A stretch of DNA of 64,000 nt from Plasmopara viticola (GCA_001695595.3 MBPM02000020.1:124001-188000), one strand, 5' to 3'. Counted from the first letter of the stretch, positions 24,504 through 36,724 are shown. Numbers and translations are program-made. Notes: generated by a model from the letters alone, not told the origin.

Positions 24504-25560
24504 GTTGAGTTGCTGCACGATCACAGACCCGTCTTGGCTGTTAATCTAGACACGCACGGACGCAATCGAGTCGCAACTAAGCGTATAATCGTTTTTCCAT
24601 AGCGCCATGGCACTCTACGGCCACAGATGCATTCTGTCTCTTAATCAAGACATGCTCAGACGCAATCGAAACTCAACTTAGCGAATAAGCTATCTTTTGA
24701 AATGCCGAGACGCTGCACGGCCACAGATAAGTACTTTCTATCTTTCAAGACTCGAATCGACGCAATAGAGCCACATCCAAACATTTGTCACACTTTTGAA
24801 GCGTCGAGTTGCTGTACGGTCACAGGTACGTCTTGGCTATCAATCTAGACATGCACGGACGCAATCGAGCCGCAACTAGAGAGTAGAATCATTCTTCCAT
24901 AGCCCCGAGGCACTGTACGGCCGCAGATGCGTTCTGTCTCTCAATCGAGACGTGCGCGGACGCAATCGAGACTCAACTTGGCGTATAATCACTCTTTTGA
25001 TGTACCAAGACGCTGCACGGCCATAGATACGTCCTTTCAATCTTTCAAGACTCGTACCGACGCAAAAAAAACACAACTAAACCTCTTATCTTACGTTTGA
25101 AGCGTTAGGTTGCTGCACGGCCACAGATACGTATTGGCTATCAATCTAGGCATGCACGGACGCAATCGAGCCGCAACTAAAGAGTAGAATCATTCTTCCA
25201 TAGCCTCGAGGCACTGTACGGCCACAGATGGGTTCTGTCTCTCAATCGAGACGTGCACGGACGCAATCGAGACTCAACTTGGCGTAAAATACCTCTTTTG
25301 AAGTACCAAGACGCTGCACGGCCATAGATACGTTCTTTCTATCTTTCAAGACTCGTACCGACGCAATAAAGCAACATCTAAACTTTTTTCACGCTTCAAA
25401 TTGTTGAGTTGCTGCACGGTCATAGATACGTCTTGGCTATCAATCCAGACATACATGGACGCAATCGAGCCACAACTAAGCGTATAATCATTCTTCCATA
25501 GCGCCGAGGCACTGTACGGCCACAGATGCGTTCTGTCTCTCAATCAAGAAAGGCACAGAC
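24504..25560 (+). repeat. HOR unit U23, last Region I unit (T1b, T2, T3, A4 then breakdown)
   Basis: T1b is at 24504, T2 at 24802 and T3 at 25104. An A4 monomer at 25403 still shows CATAGATACG and GACATACATGGACGC. The following B has CAAGAAAGGCACAGACGC but ends in the generic GACTCAACTTAGCG instead of the B4 form, so HOR identity fades inside this monomer. I set the region boundary here. Confidence 0.78.
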
Positions 25561-25835
25561 GCAATCGAGACTCAACTTAGCGTATTATCACTCTTTTGAA
25601 GTACTAAGACGCTGCACGGCCACAGATACGTCCTTTCTAACTTTCAAGACTCGAACCGACACAACAGAGCCACATCAAAACATTTATTCACACTTCGAAG
25701 AGTTGAGTTGCTGCACAATCACAGACACGCCTTGGCTGTTAATCTAGACATGCACGGAAGCAATCGAGCCGCACCTAAGCGTTTAATCGTTCTTCAACCG
25801 CCGAGGCACTGCACGGCCACAGATACGTCCTTTTT

Positions 25836-26560
25836 ATCGTTCAAGACTCGAATCGACACAATAGATCCACAATCAAGCATTTGTCACATTTTTCAAGCGT
25901 CTAGTTGCTGTACGGTTACAAATACGTCTTGGCAATCGATCTAGACATGCACGGACGCAATAGAGCCGCAACTAAGCGTACAATCATTCTTCCATAGCCC
26001 CGAGGCACTGTACGGCCACAGATGGATTCTGTCTCTCAATCGAAACGTGCACGGACGCAATCGAGAATGAACTTAGCGTATAATCACTCTTTTGAAATCC
26101 AAGACGCTGCACGGCCACAGATACGTCCTTTCTATCTTTCGAGACTCGAATCGACGAAAAAGAGGCACATCCTAGCATTTGTCACACTTTTGAAGCGTCG
26201 AGTTGCTGTACGGTCACAGATACGTCTTGGCTATCAATCTAGACATGCACGGACGCGATCGAGCCGCAACTAAAGAGTAGAATCATTCTTCCATAGCCCC
26301 GAGGCACCTTACGGCCACAGATGGGTTCTGTCTCTCAATTGAGACGTGTACGGACGCAATCGAGACTCACCTTGGTGTATAATCGCTCTTTTGAAGTACC
26401 AGGAAGCTGCACGGCCACAGAAACGTCATTACTATCTTTCATGACTCGAATCGACGCAATAGAGCCACATCTAAACATTTACTCACACTTTTGAAGCAAT
26501 GAGTTCCTGCACGGTCACAGATACGTCTTGGCTATTAATTTAGACACGCACGGACGCAAT
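25836..26560 (+). repeat. Dispersed module, copy 1 (paired with 32719-33443)
   Basis: The similarity runs for about 725 bp at a constant offset of 6883 bp, so there is no net indel. Shared rare variants include TTTATCGTTCAAGAC, ACACAATAGATCCACAATC, GGTTACAAATACG and GAGGCACATCCTAGC. The two diverge at the next A core (GCAGCTAAGCG here against GCAAGTAAATGG there). Confidence 0.82.
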
Positions 26561-27097
26561 CGAGCCGCAGCTAAGCGTATGATCATTTTTCCATAGCGCC
26601 AAGGCACTCTACGGCCTCAGATTCGTTCTGTCTCTCACTCGAGACATGCTCGGACGCAAGCGAGACTCAACTTAGTGTAGAAAAACTCTTTTGAAGTTCC
26701 AAGACGCTGCACGGCCACAGATGCGTCATTTCTATCTTTCAAGACTCGAATCGACGCGATAGAGCCACATCTAAACATTTTTCACACTTTTAAACGTTGA
26801 GTTGCTGCACGGTCACAGATACGTCTTGGCTGTTAATCCAGACATGCACGGAAGCAATCGAGCCGATCCTAAGCGTTTAATCGTTCTTCCAAGGCGCTAA
26901 TGTACTTTCCGGCCACAGATGCGTTCTGTCTCTCAATCAAGACAGGCACAGACGCAATCGAGACTCAACTTAGCAAATAAGCTATCTTTTGAAATGCCGA
27001 GACGCTGCACGGCCACAGATACGTCCTTTCTTTCTTTCAAGACTCAAACCGACGCAATAGAGCCACAACTAAACATTACTTCACACTTTTGAAGCGT
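26519..27097 (+). repeat. Dispersed module, copy 1 (paired with 29210-29786)
   Basis: About 580 bp at an offset of ~2690 bp. Shared rare variants are ACGGCCTCAGATTCG, GTGTAGAAAAACTC, GCCGATCCTAAGCG, GGCGCTAATGTACTTTCCGG and GAGGTACTGCACGATC. Parts of the same module recur near 33,760-33,880 and 52,630-52,850. Confidence 0.82.
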
Positions 27098-28291
27098 TGA
27101 GGTACTGCACGATCACAGACCCGTCTTGGCTGTTAATCTAGACACGAACGGACGCAATCGAGCCGCAACTAAGCGTATAATCATTCTTCCATAGCGCCGA
27201 GGCACTCTACGGCCACAGATGCGTTCTGTCTCTCAATCAAGACAGGCACAGACGCAATCGAGAATCAATTTAGTGTATAAGCTTTCTTTTGAAATGCCGA
27301 GACGCTGCTCTGCCACAGATAAGTACTTTTTTTCTTTCAAGACTCGAATCGACGAAAAAGAGGCACATCCTAGCATTTGTCACACTTTTGAAGCGTCGAG
27401 TTGTTGTACGGTCACAGATACGTCTTGTCTATCAATCTAGACATGCACGGACGCGATCGAGTCGCAACTAGAGAGTAGAATCATTCTTCCATAGCCCAAG
27501 GCACTGTACGGCCACAGATGGGTTCTGTCTCTCAATTGAGACATGCACGGACGCAATCGAGAATCAACTTAGTGTATAATCACTCTTTTGAAGTACCAAG
27601 ACGCTGCACGGCCACAGGTACGTCCTTTCTATCTTTCAAGACTCAAACCGACGCAATAGAGCCACATCTAAACATTCTTAACACTTTGAAGCGTTGAGTT
27701 GCTGAAGGGTGCAGATACGTCTTGGCTGTCAATCTAGACATGCACGGAAGCAATCGAGCCGCAAGTTAAGAGTAGAATCGTTCTTCGGTAGCGCCAAGGC
27801 ACTCTACGGCCACAGATGCGTTCTGTCTCTCACCCGAGACATGCACGGACGCAATCGAGACTCAACTTAGCGTATAATAACTCTTTTGATGTACCAAGAC
27901 GTTGCACGGCCACAGGTACGTCCTTTCAATCTTTCAAGACTCGAACCGACGCAATAGAGCCACAACTAAGCCTTTAATCTTACGTTTGCATTGTTGAGTT
28001 GCTGCACGATCACAGACCCGTCTTGGCTGTTAATCTAGACACGCACGGACGCAATCGAGTCGCAACTAAGCGTATAATCGTTTTTCCATAGCGCCATGGC
28101 ACTCTACGGCCACAGATGCATTCTGTCTCTTAATCAAGACATGCTCAGACGCAATCGAAACTCAACTTAGCGAATAAGCTATCTTTTGAAATGCCGAGAC
28201 GCTGCACGGCCACAGATAAGTACTTTCTATCTTTCAAGACTCGAATCGACGCAATAGAGCCACATCCAAACATTTGTCACACTTTTGAAGC
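27098..28291 (+). repeat. Region I HOR patch inside Region II (A1-B4-C5, T5, T6, T1b)
   Basis: Four trimers with Region I signatures in the order of U20 plus the start of U21: CTGCTCTGCCACAG, GACGAAAAAGAGGC, CTGAAGGGTGCAG, CACCCGAGACATG, GCCATGGCACTC and GCGAATAAGCTATC. They are much closer to 20.9-22.1 kb than to the trimers on either side. T6 carries CTGTCAATCTAG, as in U22. Confidence 0.88.
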
Positions 28292-29209
28292 GTCGAGTTG
28301 CTGTACGGTCACAGGTACGTCTTGGCTATCAATCTAGACATGCACGGACGCGATCGAGCCGCAACTAGAGGGTAGAATCATTCTTCCATAGCCCCGAGGC
28401 ACCTTACGGCCACAGATGGGTTCTGTCTCTCAATTGAGACGTGTACGGACGCAATCGAGACTCACCTTGGCGTATAATCGCTCTTTTGAAGTACCAGGGA
28501 GCTGCACGGCCACAGAAACGTCATTACTATCTTTCATGACTCGAATCGACGCAATAGAGCCACATCTAAACATTTACTCACACTTTTGAAGCAATGAGTT
28601 CCTGCACGGTCACAGATACGTCTTGGCTATTAATTTAGACATGCACGGACGCAATCGAGCCGCAAGTAAATAGTAGAATCATTCTTCCATTGAGCCGAGG
28701 CACTGTACGGCCACAGATGGGTTCTGCCTCTCAATCGGACGTGCACGGACGCAACCGAGACACAACTTAGCCAATAATCACTCTTTTGAAGTACCAAGAC
28801 GCTGCACGGCCACAGATATGTCCTTTCTATCTTTCAAGACTTGAACCGACCCAATAGAGCCACAACTAAGCATTTATTCTTACGTTTTGAGCGTTAAGTT
28901 GCTGCACGATCACAGACACGTCTTGGCTGTTAATCTAGACATGCGCGGAAGCAATCGAGCCGCACCTAAGCGTTTAATCGTTTTTCAACCGCCGAGGCAC
29001 TGTACGGCCACAGAAGCGTTCTGTCTCTCAATCGAGACATGCACCGACGCAATCGAGACCCAACTTAGCGTATAATCACTCTTTTGAAATACAAGACGCT
29101 TCACGGCCACAAATACGTCCTTTTTATCTTTCAAGACTCGAATCGATGCGTTAGAGCCACATCTAAACATTTTTAACACTTTTGAAGCGTTGAGTTGCTG
29201 CACGATCAC

Positions 29210-29786
29210 AGATACGTCTTGGCCATCAATTTAGACACGCACGGACGCAATCGAGCCGCAGCTAAGCGTATGATCATTTTTCCATAGCGCCAAGGCACTC
29301 TACGGCCTCAGATTCGTTCTGTCTCTCACTCGAGACATGCTCGGACGCAATCGAGACTCAACTTAGTGTAGAAAAACTCTTTTGAAGTTCCAAGACGCTG
29401 CACGGCCACAGATGCGTCATTTCTATCTTTCAAGACTCGAATCGACGCGATAGAGCCACATCTAAACATTTTTCACACTTTTAAACGTTGAGTTGCTGCA
29501 CGGTCACAGAAACGTCTTGGCTGTTAATCTAGACATGCACGGAAGCAATCGAGCCGATCCTAAGCGTTTAATCGTTCTTCCAAGGCGCTAATGTACTTTC
29601 CGGCCACAGATGCGTTCTGTCTCTCAATCAAGACAGGCACAGACGCAATCGAGACTCAACTTAGCAAATAAGCTATCTTTTGAAATGCCGAGACGCTGCA
29701 CGGCCACAGATACGTCCTTTCTTTCTTTCAAGACTCAAACCGACGCAATAGAGCCACAACTAAACATTACTTCACACTTTTGAAGC
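29210..29786 (+). repeat. Dispersed module, copy 2 (paired with 26519-27097)
   Basis: Second copy of the module marked by GGCCTCAGATTCG and GCTAATGTACTTTCCGG. Both copies lead into an A1-type monomer through GAGGTACTGCACGATC, that is, into a Region I family patch. Confidence 0.82.
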
Positions 29787-30983
29787 GTTGAGGTACTGCA
29801 CGATCACAGATCCGTCTTGGCTGTTAATCTAGACATGCACGGACGCAATCGAGCCGGAACTAAGCGTATAATCATTCTTCCATAGCGCCGAGGCACTCTA
29901 CGGCCACAGATGCGTTCTGTCTCTCAATCAAGACAGGCACAGACGCAATCAAGACTCAACTAAGCGTATAAGCTTTCTTCTGAGATGCCGAGACGCTTGA
30001 CAGCCACAGATAAGTACTTTCTATCTTTCAAGACTCGAATCGACGCAATAGAGCCACATCCAAGCATTTGTCATACTTTTGAAGCGTCGAGTTGCTGTAC
30101 GGTCACAGGTACGTCTTGGCTATCAATCTAGACATGCACGGACGCAATCGGGCCGCAACTAGAGAGTAGAATTATTCTTTCATAGCCCCGAGGCACTGTA
30201 CGGCCACAGATGCGTTCTGTCTCTCAATCGAGACGTGCACGGACGCAATCGAGTCTCAACTTGGCGTATAATCACTCTTTTGATGTACTAAGACGCTGCA
30301 CGGCCATAGATACGTCCTTTCAATCTTTCAAGACTCGTACCGACGCCAAAAAGCCACAACTAAACCTATATTCTTACGTTTAGAGCGTTGGGTTGCTGCA
30401 CGGCCACAGATACGTTTTGGCTATCAATCTAGACATGCACGAACGCAATCGAGCCGCAACTAAAGAGTAGAACCATTCTTCCATAGCCTCGAGGCACTGT
30501 ACGGCTACAGATGGGTTCTGTCTCTCAATCGAGACGTGCACGGACGCAATCGAGACTCAACTTGGCGTATGATCACTCTTTTGAAGTACCAAGACGCTGC
30601 ACGGCCATAGATACGTTCTTTCTATCTTTCAAGACTCGTACCGACGCAATAAAGCAACATCTAAACTTTTTTACACTTTGAATCGTTGAGTTGCTGCACG
30701 GTCATAGATACGTCTTGGCTATCAATCTAGACATACATGGACGCAATCGAGCCGCAACAAAGCGTATAATCATTCTTCCATAGGGCCGAGGCACTCTACG
30801 GCCACAAATGGGTTCTGTCTCTCAATCAAGACAGGCATAGACGCAATCGAGAATCAACTTAGAGTATAAGCTTTCTTTTGAAATGTCGAGACGCAGCACG
30901 GTCACAGATAAGTACTTTTTATCTTTCAAGACTCGAATCGACGAAATAGAGCCACATCCAAGCTTTTAACACACTTTTAAAGC
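29787..30983 (+). repeat. Region I HOR patch inside Region II (T1-T2-T3-T4)
   Basis: 1197 bp with trimers starting at 29787, 30086, 30387 and 30685. It shows the T1-T4 variants in order (AGCTTTCTTCTGAGATGCC; CTAGAGAGTAG; CTAAAGAGTAGAACC; GACATACATGGACGC), but with more private changes than U2-U5, such as CGCTTGACAGCC, GACGCCAAAAAGCC and GTCGAGACGCAGCACGG. It is probably an old full HOR unit. Confidence 0.85.
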
Positions 30984-32718
30984 GTCGAGTTGCTGTACGG
31001 TCACAGATACGTCTTGGCTATCAATCTAGACATGCACGGACGCAATCAAGCCGCAACAAAGCGTATAATCATTCTTCCATAGCGCCAAGGCACTCTACGG
31101 TCACAGATACGTTCTGTCTCTCAATTGAGACATGCACAGACGCAACCAAGACTCAACTAAGCGTATAATCACTCTTTTGAAGTACCAAGACGTTGCACGG
31201 CCACAGATACGTTCTTTCTATCTTTCAAGACTCGAACCGACGGAATAGAGCCACAACTAAGCCTTTAATCTTACGTTTGCATCATTTAGTTGCTGCACGA
31301 TCACAGACCCATCCTGGCTGTTAATCTAGACATGCACGGACAATCGAGCCGCAACTAAGCGTATAATCATTCTTCCATAGCGCCGAGGCACTCTACCGCC
31401 ACAGATGCGTTCTGTCTCTCAATCGAGACATGCACGGACGAAATCGAGACTCAACTTTGCGTATAATCACTCTTTTGAAGTACCAAGACGCTGCAAGTCC
31501 ACAGATACGTCCTTTCTTTCTTTCAAGACTCGAACCGACGCAATAGAGCCACAACTAAACATTTATTCACACTTTTGAAGCGTTGAGGTACTGCACGATC
31601 ACAGATCCGTCTTGGCTGTTAATCTAGACATGCGCGGACGCAATCGAGCCGGAACTAAGCGTATAATCATTCTTCCATAGCGCCGAGGCACTGTGCGGCC
31701 ACAGATGCGTTCTGTTTTTTGATCAAGATAGGCACAGACGCAATCGAGACTCAACTTAGCGTATTATCACCCTTTTGAAGTACCAAGACGCTGCACGGCC
31801 ACAGATACGTCCTTTCTATCTTTCAAGACTCGAAACGACACAATACAGCCATATCAAAACATTTATTCACACTTTGAAGAGTTGATTGCTGCACGATCAC
31901 GGACACGTCTTGGCTGTTAATATAGACATGCACGGAAGCAATCGAGCCGCAACTCAGCGTTAAATCGTTCTACCAAAGCGCCAAGGCACACCACGGCCAC
32001 AAAATGCGTTCTGTCTCTCACTCGAAACATGCACGGACGCAATCGAGACTCAACTTAGCATATAATAACTCTTTTGAAGTACCAAGACGCTGTACGGCAA
32101 CAGATACGTCGTCCTTTCTATCTTTTGAGACTCGAATCGACGAAATAGAGCCACATCCAAGCTTTTGTTACACTGTTGAAGCGTCGAGTTGCTGTACGGT
32201 CACAGATATGTCTTGGCTATCAATCTAGACATGCACGGACGCAATCGAGTCACGACTAAGCGTATAATCACTTTCCCATAGCGCCAAGGTACTCTACGGC
32301 CACAGATGCGTTCTGTATCTCAGTCGAGACATGCACAGACGCAATCAAGACTCAACTTAGCGTATAATCACTCTTTTGAAGTACTTAGACGCTGCACGGC
32401 CATAGATACGTCCTTTCTATCTTTCAAGACTCGAACCGACGCAATGAAGCCACAACAAAACACTTATTCTTGCGTTTGAAGTGTTGAGTTGAGGCAGGGT
32501 TGGAGATACGTCTTGGCTATTAATCTAGACATGCACGGACGCAAGTGAGCCGCAACTAAGCGTATAATCATACTTCGATAGCGCGAAGGCGCTCTACGGC
32601 CACATATGTGTTCAGTCTATCATTCCAAAAAGGCACAGACGCAATCGAGACTCAACTTAGCGTATAAGCTCTCTTTTGAAATGCCGAGACGCTGCACGGC
32701 CACAGATAAGAACTTTTT

Positions 32719-33443
32719 ATCGTTCAAGACTCGAATCGACACAATAGATCCACAATCAAGCATTTGTCACACTTTTCAAGCGTCTAGTTGCTGTACGGTT
32801 ACAAATACGTCTTGGCAATCGATCTAGACATGCACGGACGCAATCGAGCCGCAACTAAGCGTACAATCATTCTTCCATAGCCCCGAGGCACTGTACGGCC
32901 ACAGATGGGTTCTGTCTCTCAATCGAAACGTGCACGGACGCAATCGAGACTGAACTTAGCGTATAATCGCTCTTTTGAAATCGAAGACGCTGCACGGCCA
33001 CAGATACGTCCTTTCTATCTTTCGAGACTCGAATCGACGAAAAAGAGGCACATCCTAGCATTTGTCACACTTTTGAAACGTCGAGTTGCTGTACGGTCAC
33101 AGATACGTCTTGGCTATCAATCTAGACATGCACGGAAGCGATCGAGCCGCAACTAAAGAGTAGAATCATTCTTCCATAGCCCCGTAGCACCTTACGGCCA
33201 CAGATGGGTTCTATCTCTCAATTGAGACGTGTACGGACGCAATCGAGACTCAACTTGGCGTATAATCACTCTTTTGAAGTACCAGGGAGCTGCGCGGCCA
33301 CAGAAACGTCATTACTATCTTTCATGACTCGAATCGACGCAATAGAGGCACATCTAAACATTTACTCACACTTTTGAAGCAATGAGTTCCTGCACGGTCA
33401 CAGATACGTCTTGGCTATTAATCTAGACATGCACGGACGCAAT
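32719..33443 (+). repeat. Dispersed module, copy 2 (paired with 25836-26560)
   Basis: Second copy of the 725-bp module. Differences are scattered substitutions, for example GACTGAACTTAGC against GAATGAACTTAGC. From ~33,178 to ~33,688 it is also close to 28,390-28,900 (offset ~4788; shared TTCTGCCTCTCAATCGGACG), so the region is a mosaic of overlapping duplications. Confidence 0.8.
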
Positions 33444-33980
33444 CGAGCCGCAAGTAAATGGTACAATCATTCTTTCATAGAGCCGAGGCACTGTACGGCC
33501 ACAGATGGGTTCTGCCTCTCAATCGGACGTGCACGGACGCAACCGAGACACAACTTAGCCTATAATCACTCTTTTGAAGTACCAAGACGCTGCACGGTCA
33601 CAGATACGTCCTTTCTATCTTTCAAGACTTGAACCGACGCAATAGAGCCACAACTAAACATGTATTATTACGTTTTGAGCGTTAAGTTGCTGCACGGTCA
33701 CAGATACGTCTTGGCTATCAATATAGACATGCACGGACGCAATCGAGACGCAGCTAAGCGTATGATCATTTTTCCATAGCGCCAAGGCACTCTACGGCCT
33801 CAGATTCGTTCTGTCTCTCACTCGAGACATGCTCGGACGCAATCGAGACTTAACTTAGTGTAGAAAAACTCTTTTGAAGTTCCAAGACGCTGCACGGCCA
33901 CAGATACGTCCTTTCTATCTTTCAAGACTTGAACCGACGCAATAGAGCCACAACTAAACATGTATTATTACGTTTTGAGC

Positions 33981-34080
33981 GTTGAGTTGCTGCACGGTCA
34001 CAGATACGTCTTGGCTATCAATATAGACATGCACGGACGCAATCGAGACTCAACTTAGCGTATAATCACTCTTTTGAAGT
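33981..34080 (+). repeat. Chimeric A/B monomer (199-bp dimer)
   Basis: The monomer starts as A (GTTGAGTTGCTGCACGGTCAC; ATCAATATAGACATGC) and after GCAATCGAG continues as B (ACTCAACTTAGCG; CTTTTGAAGTACC), directly followed by C. The next A starts at 34180, 199 bp on instead of 299, so one monomer has been lost by exchange between A and B. Confidence 0.88.
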
Positions 34081-35357
34081 ACCGAGACGCTGCACGGCCA
34101 AAGGTACGTCCTTTTTATCTTTCAAGGCTCGAATCGATGCGATAGAGCCACATCTAAACGTTTTTCACACTCTTGAAGCGTTGAGTTGCTGCACGTTCAC
34201 AGATACGTCTTGGCCATCAATCTAGACATGCACGGACGCAGTCAAGCCGCAGCTGAACGTATAATCATTCTTCCATAGCACCAAGGCACTCTGCGACCAC
34301 ATATGCGTTCTGTTTCTCAATCGAGACATGCACGGACCCAATCGAGACTCAACTTAGTGTATAAAACTCCTTAAAAGTACCAAGACGCTGCACGGCCACA
34401 GATACGTCCTTTGTAACTTTCAAGACTCGAATCGACGCGAAAGAGCCACATCTAAACATTTCTCACACTTTGAATCGTTGAGTTGCTGCACGGTCACAGA
34501 TACGTCTTGGCTATTAATTAAGACAGGCACGGAAGAAATCGAGCCGCAACTAAGCGCATAATCGTTCTTCGATGGCGCCAAGGCACTTTACGGCCACAGA
34601 TGCGTTCTGTCTGTCACTCAAGACATGAAGGGACGCAATCGAGACTCAAGTTAGCGTATAATAACTCTTTTAAAATTCCAAGGCGCTGCACGGCCACAGA
34701 TGCGTCCTTTCTATCTTTTAAGACTCGAATCGACGCGACTGAGCCACATCAAACACACAGTTCAAATCGTTGAGTTGCTGCAGGATTACAGATACGTCTT
34801 GGCTGTTAATCAAGACATGCACGGAAGTAATCGAGCCGCAACAAAGCGTATAATCATTCTTCCATAGCGCCAAGGCTCTCTACGGCCACAGATGCGTTCT
34901 GTCTCTCACTCGAGACATACACGGGCGCAATCGAGACTCAACTTAGTGTATAATAACTCTTTTGAAGTACCAAGACGCTGCACGGCCACAGATACGTCCT
35001 TTCAGTCTTTCAAGACTCGAACCGACGCAATAGAGCCAAGATTTATTCACGCTTTTGAAGCGTTGAGTTGCTTCACGGTCACAGATACGTCTTGGCCATC
35101 AATCTAGATACGCACGGACGCAATCGAGCCGCAACATCGCATAATCGATTTTCCATGGCGCCAAGACACTCGACGGCAACAGATGCGTTATGTCTCTCAC
35201 TCGAGACATGCACGGACGCAATCGAGACTTAACTTAGCGTATAATAATTATTTTGAAGTACCAAGACGCTGCACGGCCACAGATGCGTCAATTCTATCTT
35301 TCAAGACTCGAATCGACGCGATAGAGCCACATCTAAACATTTTCTACACTTTGTATC

Positions 35358-35635
35358 GTTGAGTTACTGCAGGATTACAGATATGTCTTGGCTTTTAATC
35401 AAGACACGCACGGAAGTAATCGAGCCGCAACTAAGCGTATAAAACACTCTACGGCCACAGATGCGTTCTGTCTCTCACTCGAGACATACACCGACGCAAT
35501 TGAGACTCAACTTAGCGTATAATAACTCTTCTGAAGTACCAAGACGCTGCACGGCCACAGATACGTCCTTTCTATCTTTCAAGACTCGAACCGACGCAAT
35601 AGAGCCACATCTAAACATTTTTCACACTTTGAATC
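35358..35635 (+). repeat. Trimer with a ~20-bp deletion at the A/B boundary
   Basis: Only 278 bp separate the A starts at 35358 and 35636. The sequence runs from GCGTATAA straight to AACACTCTACGG, missing the end of A and the start of B. The paralogous trimer at 54640-54917 has the same spacing and nearly the same deletion (GCGTATAAGGCACTC). Confidence 0.86.
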
Positions 35636-35735
35636 GTTGAGTTGCGCACGGTCACAGAATCGTCTTGGCTATCAATATGACATGCACGGACGCAATCGAG
35701 ACTCAACTTAGCGTATAACACTCTTTTGAAGTACC
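35636..35735 (+). repeat. Chimeric A/B monomer at the left edge of the 5,576-bp duplication
   Basis: The A start (GTTGAGTTGCGCACGG, 2 bp shorter) passes into B after GACGCAATCGAG at ~35700. The next A is at 35832 (196 bp). The right half of this monomer is the first sequence of duplication copy 1. Confidence 0.87.
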
Positions 35736-35831
35736 AAGACGCTGCACGGCCACAGATACGTCCTTCCTATGTTTCAAGACTCGAACCGACGCAATAGAGC
35801 CACATCTAAACATTTTTCACACTCTTGAAGC

Positions 35832-36724
35832 GTTGAGACGCTGCACGGTTACAGATACGTCTTGGCTATCAATCTAGACATGCACAGAAGTAATCGAGCC
35901 GCAACTAAGCGTATAATCGTTTTTTATAGCGCCATGGCACTCTACGGCCACAGATGCGTTCTGTCTCTCACTCAAGACATGTACGGACGCAATCGAGACT
36001 CAACTTTGCGTATAATAACTCTTTTGAAGAAATAAGACGCTGCACGGCCACAGATGAGTCCTTTCTTTTTTTGAAGACTCGAATCGACGCTATAGAGCCA
36101 CATCTAAACATTTATTCTTACGTTTGAAGTGTTGAGTTGCGGCAGGGTTAGAGATACGTCTTGGCTATTAATCTAAACATGCACGGACGCAATCGAGCCG
36201 CAACAAAGCGTATAATCATTCTTCCATAGCGCCAAGGCACTGTACGGCCACAGATGCGTTCTGTCTCTCAATTGAAAAATGCATGGACGCAATCGAGACT
36301 TAACTTAGCGTAAAATAACTCTTTGAAGTACCAAGACGCTGCACGGCCACAGATACTTCCTTTCTATCTTACAAGACTCGAATCGACGCAACAGAGCCAC
36401 ATCTAAGCATTTTTCACACTTTTGAAGCATCGAGACGCTGTACGGTCACGGATTCGTCTTGGCTATCAATCTAGACATTCACGGACGCAATCGAGCCACG
36501 ACTATGCGTATAATCATTCTCCCATAGCCCCGAGGCACTCTACGGCCACAGATGCGTTGTCTCTCAATCAAGACATGCACAGACGCAATCGAGACTTAAC
36601 ATAGCGAACAACACCCCTTTTGAAGTACCAAGACGCTGCACGGCCACAGAAACGTCCTTGTTAGCTTTCAAGACTCGAACCGACGCGATAGAGCCACATC
36701 TAAACATTATTCACACTTTGAAGC
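35832..36724 (+). repeat. Module M, full copy 1 (three trimers)
   Basis: An 893-bp module with many private variants: GCACAGAAGTAATCGAG, AAGAAATAAGACGCTG, CTTTCTTTTTTTGAAGAC, GTTGCGGCAGGGTTAGAG, TTGAAAAATGCATGGACG and ATGCGTTGTCTCTC (3 bp shorter). Other full copies lie at 41408, 55112 and 58093. The front half alone recurs at 37617, 43193 and 56006. Confidence 0.86.

Larger units (their letters stand above)
1..25560 (+). repeat. Region I: ~1195-bp higher-order repeat block (four trimers)
   Basis: The A1 signature (GATCACAGACCCG) starts units at 15, 1192, 2385, 3580, 4775, 5970, 7170, 7768, 8964, 9854, 11348, 12240, 13434, 14631, 15529, 16427, 17625, 18829, 20018, 20914, 21810, 23606 and 24504. 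Spacings in trimers are 4,4,4,4,4,4,2,4,3,5,3,4,4,3,3,4,4,4,3,3,6,3, always close to a multiple of 299 bp. Copies of the same position in different units are far more alike than neighbouring trimers within one unit, which is the definition of a HOR. After ~25.4 kb the T1-T4 order is lost, although an A4 copy at 25403 still belongs to the family. Confidence 0.9.
25560..35700 (+). repeat. Region II: diverged A-B-C trimers with embedded patches
   Basis: The 299-bp rhythm continues, but neighbouring trimers no longer fall into a repeating order. Copies carry many private substitutions, and longer similarity is seen only between dispersed segments (listed separately). Stretches outside those segments, such as 30,984-32,718, hold ordinary diverged trimers and nothing else that I can see. 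Confidence 0.85.
34180..35735 (+). repeat. Segmental module, copy 1 (paired with 53456-55016)
   Basis: About 1.55 kb shared with 53.46-55.02 kb at an offset of ~19,276-19,282 bp. Shared rare features are GACGCAGTCAAGCCGCAGC, CTCTTTAAAAGT-type B ends, GACTGAGCCACATCAAAC, GCAACATCGCATAATCG, a ~20-bp deletion at the A/B boundary and a chimeric A/B monomer at the end. Confidence 0.84.

Noticed and set aside
27098..28291. Transposed or inserted mobile element
   Set aside because: The block stands out from its neighbours, but it is satellite of the Region I family in the same orientation and phase, without terminal repeats or target-site duplications.
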